Position numbers and translations under genes: made by a program. A DNA stretch of 20,072 bases from IMG/VR virus record IMGVR_UViG_3300042367_000097, positions 1 through 20,072 of that record; one strand, given 5' to 3'. This stretch comes from a virus. The notes beneath the pieces were generated by a model that ran no database searches, was not told the DNA's origin, and worked only from the letters and a program-made list of their open reading frames with translations. Positions 13,259 to 19,399 of this stretch are shown piece after piece (position 1 is the first letter of the stretch; each line of letters opens with the position of its first letter).

Positions 13259-14188
13259 TCAGTTGTCCTTACCCGCTGGGGTCACCAGCGAGAGGAACTC
13301 GTTCTCGTTGACAGATGCACCACGAAGACTGGTCACGATGTTATGACCAGAGCGTTGCGTCATCTCGTACTTGGCGATGCCATAGTTGTGCGTGAGCACC
13401 TGCGTATGGGCATTGTACAAGTTCCAGATGTTGCGACCCTCGTCTTCACGATAGGACGGCCTAGCCCAAACATCGGTGACGGCCTTGGCGAAACGCTCGG
13501 CATAGATGCCACGCTTCGTAAGGTTCTCGATGATGGTGTAGCCCTGCTGTTGCGTAACATTGATGCGAGCCATATTAGCCCACACATTGTTAAGTTCAGC
13601 CCACTCGGACATCGCCTGTTGCAACACCTGATTGACGAAGGCGGGAGACACATTGGTAGTGTGTCGCACGGACATCGACAGGTCTTGCTTGAACGAGGTC
13701 ATACCATTGAGGCAGACCAGACGAACCGCACCAACGCTGATGGACGATTTGCTCGTGCCATCGAACGAGTTGCGAGCGATGATACGCAGAGCCACAGTAT
13801 CGCCCTTCGCCACGATAGCGGTACGAGTGTTGAACTCGTATTCGATATGTGAGCGAGCACCCCAGCGAGTGACGATAGCGTCACGCTTGGTGTACGACAG
13901 GCCGATATCACGGAAGCCATTCTCGATGGAGTCGGTGAATGCGGAGTTCTGCACGATGCCATAACGCTCGGATGTGACTCCGATGATGACACCAGTATCA
14001 GTACGCTGATTACCCCACGCATTGGCAGGCTTGCCATCCGCTGTGTAGAGCGGGACAGACTTGACGATGTAGTTGTGGGCATTCTGACCAGAAGAAATCT
14101 TCTGGCCGTAGGAGCGAGCCACTTGGGTTTCGCTCTCGTATTGCTGACGGAGTTTGGAGAGGTCAGCACTCTCGATGTCGTGAGACAT
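13259..14188 (-). CDS. DUF932 (phage/plasmid-like) protein
   Basis: This 309-aa protein has the features of the DUF932 family. An early segment leads into a 'Y.IVQN..F' motif (VTSERYGIVQNSAFTDSIE, ~residues 91-109). A strand-rich core follows with TVALRIIARNSFDGTSKSS, then RLVCLNGMTSF and a helical C-terminal part (AMSEWAELNNVWANM). Length agrees with the family (about 300-370 aa). It is widespread in phages and plasmids with no settled function; roles in DNA metabolism or anti-restriction have been guessed. ATG at 14188 has no SD. Confidence 0.85.
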   Translation of the reverse strand: MSHDIESADLSKLRQQYESETQVARSYGQKISSGQNAHNYIVKSVPLYTADGKPANAWGNQRTDTGVIIGVTSERYGIVQNSAFTDSIENGFRDIGLSYTKRDAIVTRWGARSHIEYEFNTRTAIVAKGDTVALRIIARNSFDGTSKSSISVGAVRLVCLNGMTSFKQDLSMSVRHTTNVSPAFVNQVLQQAMSEWAELNNVWANMARINVTQQQGYTIIENLTKRGIYAERFAKAVTDVWARPSYREDEGRNIWNLYNAHTQVLTHNYGIAKYEMTQRSGHNIVTSLRGASVNENEFLSLVTPAGKDN

Positions 14189-14220
14189 ATGCGTTGTGTT
14201 CTTGGGTTATGTGCTACTAG

Positions 14221-14247
14221 GCGTTCGCACCTTGGAGGAGCGTTCGC
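14221..14247 (-). repeat. Imperfect hairpin or direct repeat GCGTTCGC x2
   Basis: GCGTTCGC occurs at 14221-14228 and 14240-14247, between the 85-aa and DUF932 genes. The minus-strand copies (GCGAACGC) can pair with each other with two A-A mismatches. It is weaker than the other intergenic hairpins of this operon and may simply be a direct repeat. Confidence 0.4.
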
Positions 14248-14268
14248 TTTTCGCACAAAGGTTTGGGA

Positions 14269-14526
14269 TTACTGGGCAGAGATGGCGTTTAGGAGTGCGT
14301 CCACCTCGTGTTCGGATTGGCAGTTAGCGTTTACCACGCTGAACAGCCTATTGGAAACGCCTAGGTCAACCTTACGCCACGCTTTCGAGCCAGCGGAGAT
14401 GGCGAACATAATGTTGCCACTCGTAGGAGCGATGAAGAATGGGTATTGGTCAGGCGTGATGCTCTCGGGAATTTCGAGAGCCGCAACGAGTTCAGCCACT
14501 CGTTCAGGCGAAACCTTCTTACTCAC
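14269..14526 (-). CDS. Unknown small protein (85 aa)
   Basis: GTG at 14526 overlaps the stop of the 269-aa gene (GTGA). The product begins MSKKVSPERVAELVAALEI, a helix, then a compact hydrophobic core (YPFFIAPTSGNIMFAISAG) and an acidic C-terminal helix (SEHEVDALLNAISAQ). No family is recognised. Coupled translation suggests it works with the coiled-coil protein upstream. Confidence 0.68.
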   Translation of the reverse strand: MSKKVSPERVAELVAALEIPESITPDQYPFFIAPTSGNIMFAISAGSKAWRKVDLGVSNRLFSVVNANCQSEHEVDALLNAISAQ

Positions 14527-15332
14527 GACTGGCCTCCTTCCTTGATGTTGGCCTGTGCCGCTTTGTAAGACTGCTCCAGCAGGTCAGCGAGCGATGCCTT
14601 CACAGCGTGAAGGACAAAGCCGTTGAACCACTCGTCATAGGTTGCACCGAACTTGGACTGCAACTGCTCACGGATGAGTGCATCGACCTTGTGTTCGATT
14701 TCGTCATCGATGGCGTTGCGGCAATTGTCTTCCTCGGTGTCTCGGGCGGCGTACAGCGTATCCTTGAAGATACGAGCGACCTCGTCCTTGAGCAACGAAG
14801 AGAACCAATCACGCTTCAACTCATCGGTGACCATCGTGCCAAGGTCTTCACGAGTGACTAGGTCATCGTCAGACATATGCTCCGACTTGAGCATCATATC
14901 ATCGAAGTCGTAATCACCACGAGTGACGAGGTCGTTGTCGGAGACGATAGTCTCCCAGTCCAACTTTTCTGCGACCTTGTCAGCGACCTTGTCCCAGTCG
15001 ATGCTGTCACGCAGAGTGTAGTCCCAGTCCTTCTCATCGATGACACGCTCGGTGGTGTCCTCAACGATTGAGGAGTTACCGATTGCGTCTTCGACAGCAG
15101 ACTCGATGTTGTCTTCCAACACCTCCTCTGCGATGGCCTGTACCGCAGTCTTGAACGCCTTGCCTGTTACGAGGTAAGGCTTGTCCAGCGACAGCGTGTC
15201 GGACTTGTTAGCGGCTTCCAGTTCTTCGATACGCTTGGTGAGCGTAGCGACCTCTTGTTGCTGACGAGCGAACTCGCCAGCGTTGGTCAGCACGAATGCC
15301 AACCCTTTGAACCAACCAATGATGTTACTCAT
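14523..15332 (-). CDS. Acidic coiled-coil protein (269 aa)
   Basis: I use ATG at 15332 (MSNIIGWFKGLAFVL); an in-frame ATG 75 nt upstream would add a proline/phenylalanine-rich leader that overlaps the terminator hairpin and is unlikely. Residues 1-20 form an amphipathic or membrane-surface helix (IIGWFKGLAFVLTNAGEF), 21-42 a coiled coil (QQQEVATLTKRIEELEAAN), then a very acidic helical body. A short duplication, SDNDLVTRGD (131-140) and SDDDLVTRED (154-163), lies in the middle. It could be a DNA mimic or scaffold-like protein. The start is preceded by GAAAAAACATA and no SD. Confidence 0.72.
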   Translation of the reverse strand: MSNIIGWFKGLAFVLTNAGEFARQQQEVATLTKRIEELEAANKSDTLSLDKPYLVTGKAFKTAVQAIAEEVLEDNIESAVEDAIGNSSIVEDTTERVIDEKDWDYTLRDSIDWDKVADKVAEKLDWETIVSDNDLVTRGDYDFDDMMLKSEHMSDDDLVTREDLGTMVTDELKRDWFSSLLKDEVARIFKDTLYAARDTEEDNCRNAIDDEIEHKVDALIREQLQSKFGATYDEWFNGFVLHAVKASLADLLEQSYKAAQANIKEGGQS

Positions 15333-15353
15333 TATGTTTTTTCGGTGTGTATC

Positions 15354-15375
15354 CGCACAGCGGGATTGCCGTGCG
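15354..15375 (-). other. 8-bp leader hairpin before the coiled-coil gene
   Basis: Minus-strand RNA pairs CGCACGGC with GCUGUGCG (one G-U pair) around a 6-nt loop, 22 nt before the ATG at 15332. It follows the terminator-like hairpin at 15391-15417, so the gap carries two stem-loops in tandem. Confidence 0.5.
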
Positions 15376-15378
15376 AAA

Positions 15379-15417
15379 GGGAAAGGGAAAGGACGCACAG
15401 CCAACAACTGTGCGTCC
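15379..15417 (-). terminator. Terminator-like hairpin after the ribbon-helix-helix gene
   Basis: GGACGCACAG (15391-15400) and CTGTGCGTCC (15408-15417) are exact reverse complements, extendable by two U-G pairs. On the minus strand the stem is followed by TTTCCCTTTCCC (15390-15379). It starts 8 nt after the stop at 15426. The interrupted T-tract suggests partial termination, leaving read-through to the coiled-coil gene. Confidence 0.6.
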
Positions 15418-15425
15418 TAATAGTT

Positions 15426-15902
15426 TTACGACTTATCGGGTCGGGTGATGTAATCGAGCATCAACTCTCGGAGGACTTCCGTCCTCGTCTTGCTCTCGCT
15501 CTCGGCCTTGGCCTTGAACGCTTGGAGCAAGTCATCGGGAATGATGAAGTTGACGGAGGTGAGTCCGTGCTTATCACGCCACTTGTCCATCTGCTCCTTA
15601 CGCTTGCGACGCTTCGCCCAGTAAGCATCGAAGCCAGCCTTACGCTTGGCCTCGACATCTGGGAGTTGCAGACGCTCGATGTTAGTGAGCGGCTTCGGAG
15701 GTACGAGACCTTTGGCTCTCATACGCTGTTGGTCACGAACCATCGCCATATTCTTGGGAACAGGCATCTGGTTGTTGCTTTCGGTCTGCGAGACATTTCT
15801 GTCCGCAGTTACAGAAGTGTCTTTCGACACTTCGCTGGTCAGGCGGCGAACTAGTTCGCTCCTGATGTCAGACCACTTCTTGGTGGTCTTGGGCTTCCTC
15901 AT
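15426..15902 (-). CDS. Ribbon-helix-helix DNA-binding protein (158 aa)
   Basis: The C-terminal ~40 residues fit a ribbon-helix-helix domain: strand TSVNFIIP (114-121), helix DDLLQAFKAKAES (~123-135), then KTRTEVLRELMLDYI (~138-152). The N-terminal part is basic and largely disordered, with AYWAKRRKRKEQMDKWRD near 93-110. It probably dimerises and binds DNA as a repressor, and could control its own operon or elements A and B. ATG at 15902 overlaps the 74-aa gene by 35 nt. Confidence 0.75.
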   Translation of the reverse strand: MRKPKTTKKWSDIRSELVRRLTSEVSKDTSVTADRNVSQTESNNQMPVPKNMAMVRDQQRMRAKGLVPPKPLTNIERLQLPDVEAKRKAGFDAYWAKRRKRKEQMDKWRDKHGLTSVNFIIPDDLLQAFKAKAESESKTRTEVLRELMLDYITRPDKS

Positions 15903-16092
15903 CGTTGTTCTCTTTGGGTTTGTCTTTCGCCTTGTCGCTGTCGGCAGACAGCAACTCAGCGAGAAGGTTTTCGTGGGAGTCTTCCCAGATGGAGAGGCGA
16001 CTACGCTTCAGCGTTGCAATGCGTTCCTTGCAGTCAGCGACCTTACGCATATGCCTAGCAGCCCTGCGGCTGAACTTATTATGGGCGGTCAT
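15868..16092 (-). CDS. Small charged protein (74 aa)
   Basis: I use ATG at 16092 (MTAHNKFSRRAARHMRKV), which overlaps the GP88 stop by 14 nt; an in-frame ATG at 16134 would lie deeper inside GP88. The N-terminal half is basic and helical (KERIATLKRSRLSIWED), the C-terminal half very acidic and disordered (KENNDEEAQDHQEVV). No family is recognised. It overlaps the next gene, so it is translated together with the ribbon-helix-helix protein. Confidence 0.62.
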   Translation of the reverse strand: MTAHNKFSRRAARHMRKVADCKERIATLKRSRLSIWEDSHENLLAELLSADSDKAKDKPKENNDEEAQDHQEVV

Positions 16093-16879
16093 CGCTGTAA
16101 GGCTGGATGAACGATTTATCGTGAGCGACAACACCTACCGCTTTGCCTTTGGCACGAAGGCCAACGACATTGCCTTCCCGCATACCCTTGGGGAAGTAGT
16201 CGCTAATCTGCAACTCGCCCTGCTCTTCGGTCAGGAAGCGGATGTCGTGCTTATCTCCATCGATGACGGAGTAGCAACCACGCCAGTACTGCGGCAACTT
16301 ATCGCCACGCTTGATGCCGAACACAACGGACACATTGAAGCCGTTCTGCAAAACGATGTCGCAGAAATCCTTCGACTGCTCTGTGCCGCTGAACGAGTAG
16401 ATGAGGTAGTAGTTGCGAGGAAGTTCGCCACGCATATACGCCCTCATCCTGTCTGCATCCTTCGTGTAGTCGTAGAATTGCGTGGTGGGGTGACGATACA
16501 TAATCGTCTCCATCTCGCTATTCCAGATATCGCTCGTGCCGTTCAAGCGAACGCACGGACGGAACTTACGCTTGAGCCTCGTCTGCTGACGATGCGTAAG
16601 GTTCTCGTGGTTGGTAATCTCCCTGTCCACCTGTTGCCAGAATGCGGCAGGGTTCTGGAGCATCCACTTCGTCTTGCGAATGCGAGACTCTTGGATGTTC
16701 TTGAACACGCCAGCCATACCAGCGGTGTTGAGGCAGAGGAGTCTGCATTCAGCGGTGCTGTGCTTGCAGACATTTTCTCCCGACAGCGAAGCGGGAGCGA
16801 GATAGAGGATAGCGGTACGCCATCCGAACGCCTCACCCTTGTTGGTCTTGGCGTTGTTGAAGCAGAACAAGTTCTTCAT
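16079..16879 (-). CDS. GP88-family phage protein with cysteine cluster
   Basis: This 266-aa protein matches the 'gene product 88' family first named in mycobacteriophages. It has SLSGENVCKHSTAECRLLC with C38, C45 and C49, then LNTAG, RLNGTSDIWN (111-120), FYDYTKDADRMRAY (135-148), NYYLIYSFSG and NVSVVFGIKRGDKLP, and ends with GLRAKGKAVGVV. The spaced cysteines could bind a metal or an Fe-S cluster, and the fold has been suspected to resemble radical-SAM-like barrels, but no activity is known to me. The ATG at 16879 has no SD. Confidence 0.85.
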   Translation of the reverse strand: MKNLFCFNNAKTNKGEAFGWRTAILYLAPASLSGENVCKHSTAECRLLCLNTAGMAGVFKNIQESRIRKTKWMLQNPAAFWQQVDREITNHENLTHRQQTRLKRKFRPCVRLNGTSDIWNSEMETIMYRHPTTQFYDYTKDADRMRAYMRGELPRNYYLIYSFSGTEQSKDFCDIVLQNGFNVSVVFGIKRGDKLPQYWRGCYSVIDGDKHDIRFLTEEQGELQISDYFPKGMREGNVVGLRAKGKAVGVVAHDKSFIQPYSDDRP

Positions 16880-16898
16880 AACGAAGAATGGAGTAGAT

Positions 16899-16931
16899 GC
16901 ACCCGCACCACCGATGTGATGGTGCGGATGC
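16899..16931 (-). other. 14-bp intergenic RNA hairpin before the GP88 gene
   Basis: Minus-strand RNA pairs a 14-nt arm starting GCAUCCGCACCA with one ending UGGUGCGGGUGC. Two of the pairs are U-G, and the loop is 5 nt. It starts 8 nt after the stop of the 159-aa gene and lies 20 nt upstream of the GP88 start. No T-run follows. Confidence 0.6.
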
Positions 16932-16938
16932 GTTGCTA

Positions 16939-17418
16939 CTACTGCTTGCCCTCCTTCATCTCTTCGACCTTCGCCCAGAACTCAGTCGAAGCCTTTTCAC
17001 GGGCTTCAGCCTGTTCCATATTGAAGTGGCGAATGCCATCTTCAAAGGCGGTGCGAGGTTCGTAGCCGTTGCGTTCAGCGGACTCACGCAAGCCGTTGAC
17101 AACGACCTCGTCCTTGCCGAAGCCAGACGAGTGGCGGTGGAACTTCTCGTCAACGCTGACCACGCCGTGCGTCAGCAGTTCGTAGGCGAAGAACGCCATC
17201 AACTGCGTGAGCGACAGCGAGTTCTCGATGTCGTAGTCACCGACAGTCTTGATGGTGATGATGTCGTTGTGGCTCGACATCACCAGTTCACGATAGGCAC
17301 GGAAGAACTTGTCCTTGCCGTCGAACTTATCTTCCGAGACCCACGGCTTGGAGTACTCGCTGACATACACCTTGCTGACACGAACCGACTTAACCGAGTT
17401 ATAGACTTTGATGTCCAT
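16939..17418 (-). CDS. Unknown protein (159 aa), first gene after promoter B
   Basis: ATG at 17418 opens the first gene downstream of element B. The product starts MDIKVYNSVKSVRVSKVYV, a beta-rich segment. A central region follows (IITIKTVGDYDIENSLSL, LMAFFAYELLTHGVV), then an acidic helical C-terminus (EQAEAREKASTEFWAKVEEM). It ends with TAG at 16939. No domain is recognised. Being first after a strong-looking promoter suggests early, abundant expression. Confidence 0.7.
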   Translation of the reverse strand: MDIKVYNSVKSVRVSKVYVSEYSKPWVSEDKFDGKDKFFRAYRELVMSSHNDIITIKTVGDYDIENSLSLTQLMAFFAYELLTHGVVSVDEKFHRHSSGFGKDEVVVNGLRESAERNGYEPRTAFEDGIRHFNMEQAEAREKASTEFWAKVEEMKEGKQ

Positions 17419-17492
17419 AGTGTTGTTTCACGATGAGAGCAGATTGGCTTCCATTGCATTGCCTGTAAGTTGTGTTCAGCAATGCAACAGAT

Positions 17493-17532
17493 AGTCAGGG
17501 CAGAGCAAACGCTCTACCAAGTAGGGCTGACT
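17493..17532 (-). promoter_or_regulatory. Structured leader RNA with two exclusive folds
   Basis: Outer arms AGTCAG/CTGACT (17493-17498 and 17527-17532) are exact complements. Inside, GUAG (minus-strand RNA) can pair either with an upstream CUAC (loop UUG) or, as GUAGAGC, with the downstream GCUCUGC (loop GUUU). The two pairings exclude each other, as in attenuators. No known riboswitch is recognised. Confidence 0.4.
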
Positions 17533-17555
17533 GGCCGACCCGCTCCTTCTCGCTT

Positions 17556-17593
17556 ACATCTATTCTTACCAGCCGCCCTGCGTCCGTAAATTT
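17556..17593 (-). promoter_or_regulatory. Bipartite promoter-like element B
   Basis: The minus strand reads AAATTTACGGAC, 17 variable bases, then AATAGATGT, the same as element A. The 17-bp gap is conserved while its sequence is not, which is the signature of a promoter. It lies ~140 bp before the 159-aa gene and presumably drives the accessory operon down to the 151-aa gene. Confidence 0.65.
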
Positions 17594-17651
17594 TCGGAAG
17601 GCGAGGGTCGGACTGGACGCAAGGGGGTCACCTATTTCTTACTGACACCTT

Positions 17652-17679
17652 ACCTTGTGCGTGACCTTTTTTACGATTT
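17652..17679 (-). promoter_or_regulatory. Shared upstream block B
   Basis: The minus strand carries AAATCGTAAAAAAGGTCA followed directly by CGCACAAGGT, matching the block upstream of element A. It begins at the stop of the HTH gene and lies 58 bp upstream of element B. Confidence 0.5.
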
Positions 17680-18140
17680 TAATTTTCCGACTTTTCGGAC
17701 GGAAGGTCGATGACCTCACCGCTAATCAGTTTGTTAATGTCCTCGTGCTTCACACGGAGGCGATGCTCAGTAACAACGACAGGCTGGTCGTTGAGGGTCT
17801 GCACCTTATCAATGAGGATAGCCAGAGCGAGGGGCATCTGGGTGATGGGCAGTTTGTCAATCTCTGCATCGAGCCTGTTAGCACCCTTAAGGATGATGGA
17901 CTTAAACAGGTCGCTGGTCTTACGCTTGTAAGTACCAAGGTCGATGTCCTTGTCACCCATATCGTTTCTGACAGCCACGACAGTATGGCTGGAGACCTCT
18001 ACCTTGTCTTCGATTTCCTTCTGGGTGTGTCCCTGTTCGGTCATCCAGACAATCTGCTTCTTTTTTTCAGGGTCTAGTTTTTCTAGGGTCGTGGACTTGT
18101 TATCGGTCTTGACTCTCTCTGGGTTGGACTCATATTCCAT
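17679..18140 (-). CDS. Helix-turn-helix protein (153 aa); regulator or small terminase candidate
   Basis: Residues ~24-61 (LDPEKKKQIVWMTEQ, then TQKEIEDKVEVSSHTVVAV) form a clear helix-turn-helix. The rest is helical: residues 70-115 (TSDLFKSIILKGANRLDAE, MPLALAILIDKVQTLNDQ) and a charged end with VVVTEHRLRVKHEDINKL. Small terminase subunits share this N-terminal HTH plus helical oligomerisation layout, but so do phage regulators. Position next to the divergent promoter, far from terL, favours a regulator. ATG at 18140 is only 15 bp from the start of the RusA gene on the other strand. Confidence 0.75.
   Translation of the reverse strand: MEYESNPERVKTDNKSTTLEKLDPEKKKQIVWMTEQGHTQKEIEDKVEVSSHTVVAVRNDMGDKDIDLGTYKRKTSDLFKSIILKGANRLDAEIDKLPITQMPLALAILIDKVQTLNDQPVVVTEHRLRVKHEDINKLISGEVIDLPSEKSEN
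18109..18136 (+). promoter_or_regulatory. Sigma-70-like promoter for the recombination/replication operon
   Basis: TTGACT (18109-18114), a 16-bp gap, then CATATT (18131-18136), giving 5 of 6 and 4 of 6 matches to consensus. Transcription would start near 18143, about 13 nt before the RusA ATG. The promoter lies inside the start of the HTH gene on the other strand. Confidence 0.5.
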
Positions 18141-18148
18141 AAAAACAA

Positions 18149-18176
18149 CTAGTATATGGATTTACCAACAAGTCAA
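18149..18176 (-). promoter_or_regulatory. Sigma-70-like promoter for the HTH gene
   Basis: On the minus strand TTGACT (18176-18171), a 16-bp gap, then TACTAG (18154-18149). Transcription would start near 18142. It lies within the start of the RusA gene, so each of the two promoters sits in the transcribed region of the other. Confidence 0.4.
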
Positions 18177-18608
18177 TGCTGGCTTGAAGCCCCGATTGAG
18201 CCTCCCACCAGCACCCATCAGGCCAACCTTAGGGTCTTGAAGACCAAGACAGGGCGGCTGTTCGTAGGGAAGATGAAAAAAAACAAGGTCACCAAATGGG
18301 TAGACCAGATGAGGCCGTACCTTGTAAGGGGAAAGCCACTACAACCTATGGAGGGGGCGGTCAGGGTCTGTATTAGACTTTATTATACATCGCCCAAGTA
18401 CCTTTTACCAAAGATTAACAAGTGTAAAGAACTTGTAAAAACGACTAAACCAGATGTGGACAATGTTGTCAAGGTCATATTGGACGAAATGACAAAATGC
18501 GGATACTGGCTTGACGATAGCCAAATCTGGTGCATCACCATTGAGAAGTACTGGAGTGCTACCCCAAAGGTGTGCATCTACTACGACCAAAAAACCCAAA
18601 ACCAATGA
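18156..18608 (+). CDS. rusA: RusA-family Holliday junction resolvase
   Basis: This 150-aa protein carries the RusA signature KPDVDNVVKVILDEM (98-112), with catalytic acids D100 and D102 and further acid D110, then GYWLDDSQI with D120/D121. The N-terminal CWLEAPIEPPTST strand and basic stretch MKKNKVTKW are also typical. It should act as a dimer that cuts Holliday junctions and branched DNA before packaging or during recombination. The ATG at 18156 keeps the N-terminal strand intact. Its TGA overlaps the next start (ATGA), giving coupled expression with the exonuclease. Confidence 0.93.
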   Translation: MDLPTSQCWLEAPIEPPTSTHQANLRVLKTKTGRLFVGKMKKNKVTKWVDQMRPYLVRGKPLQPMEGAVRVCIRLYYTSPKYLLPKINKCKELVKTTKPDVDNVVKVILDEMTKCGYWLDDSQIWCITIEKYWSATPKVCIYYDQKTQNQ

Positions 18609-19399
18609 AAGACGCTACTGTTAGTACTATGTCGGAGAGCGAATATCGCTCTCTTCCCGCTTTGAATGCTTCCCGCTTCAAGGCGTTCTTCCGCTCGCCC
18701 TTCCACTTCTTTAACCAGAGGGAGGTCGAGGAAACCGAGGCTATGAGGATTGGCACTGCCATCCACACCGCCATTCTTGAGCCTGAGCAGTACCTGAGCA
18801 CCATCGCCTTCTACCCAGAGGCTGACGGACGCACGACTGAGGGTAAGGCCATCAAAAAGGCTTTTGAGGCTGGGGCTGTCGGCAAGACCATCCTTAAGGC
18901 TGACTCCAAGGAAATCGTGGAGAGGGCTGTTAAGGCCGTGACCACGCACCAAGAGGTCAGGCTCATCCTCGCCAACCCTGAGAACCGCAGGGAGCAGGTC
19001 TTGCTTACCAGCCTATGGGAGCAGGACTGCAAGGCTCGCCTTGACCTGATTAATGTCGAGACTGGCGTTATCAGGGATATCAAAACCTGTGAGGACGCAT
19101 CGCCTGAGCGGTTTAAGTACGAAGTCCGTGACCGCCTATACTGGGTACAGGCAGGGTTCTATGCCCTTGTCGCTGAAAAGGTGTTCGGAAAGCCTTTTGG
19201 CTTTGAATTCATCGCTGTGGAAAAAGGTGACCCGAGCACTTGCACCATCTACGATGTGGACGCTAAGGAACTTGAGATGTGGAAGCACATCGTGGACTGT
19301 AATCTGTCCCATCTGAAGGCTTGCACCAACACCAAGGCTTGGACTGGCTACAACAGCCAGACCCTAGGTAGCCTGAACTTGAGCCAGTACCTGTCGTGA
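18605..19399 (+). CDS. RecE-like exonuclease (PD-(D/E)XK superfamily)
   Basis: I use ATG at 18605, which overlaps the RusA stop; an upstream in-frame ATG at 18572 would lie in RusA. The 264-aa product has ALNASRFKAF (19-28), MRIGTAIHTAIL (47-58, H54), CKARLDLIN (142-150, D147), RDIKTCE (157-163, D158 and K160) and YWVQAGFY (169-176). This is the order of motifs in the exonuclease VIII/RecE nuclease domain (PDDEXK_12 type). It should resect double-strand ends 5' to 3' for annealing-based recombination. No RecT-type annealase is seen; it may lie beyond the right edge. Confidence 0.9.
   Translation: MKDATVSTMSESEYRSLPALNASRFKAFFRSPFHFFNQREVEETEAMRIGTAIHTAILEPEQYLSTIAFYPEADGRTTEGKAIKKAFEAGAVGKTILKADSKEIVERAVKAVTTHQEVRLILANPENRREQVLLTSLWEQDCKARLDLINVETGVIRDIKTCEDASPERFKYEVRDRLYWVQAGFYALVAEKVFGKPFGFEFIAVEKGDPSTCTIYDVDAKELEMWKHIVDCNLSHLKACTNTKAWTGYNSQTLGSLNLSQYLS

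Larger units (their letters stand above)
17419..17678. other. Noncoding leader and promoter region B
   Basis: About 260 bp without a supported gene. In transcription order (minus): shared upstream block B (17679-17652), a long-range stem (GGACGCAAGGG at 17615-17625 with CCCTGCGTCC at 17576-17585), element B (17593-17556), and a ~130-nt leader with a branched fold (17532-17493) and a 9-bp inverted repeat TTGCATTGC/GCAATGCAA (17454-17462 and 17479-17487). Confidence 0.65.

Noticed and set aside
13088-13852. Plus-strand open frame opposite the DUF932 gene
   Set aside because: Antisense shadow; DUF932 motifs are clear on the minus strand.
15905-17065. 386-codon plus-strand open frame
   Set aside because: It lies antisense across the GP88 gene, the 74-aa gene and part of the 159-aa gene, all of which have better support; its length follows from the codon bias of those genes.
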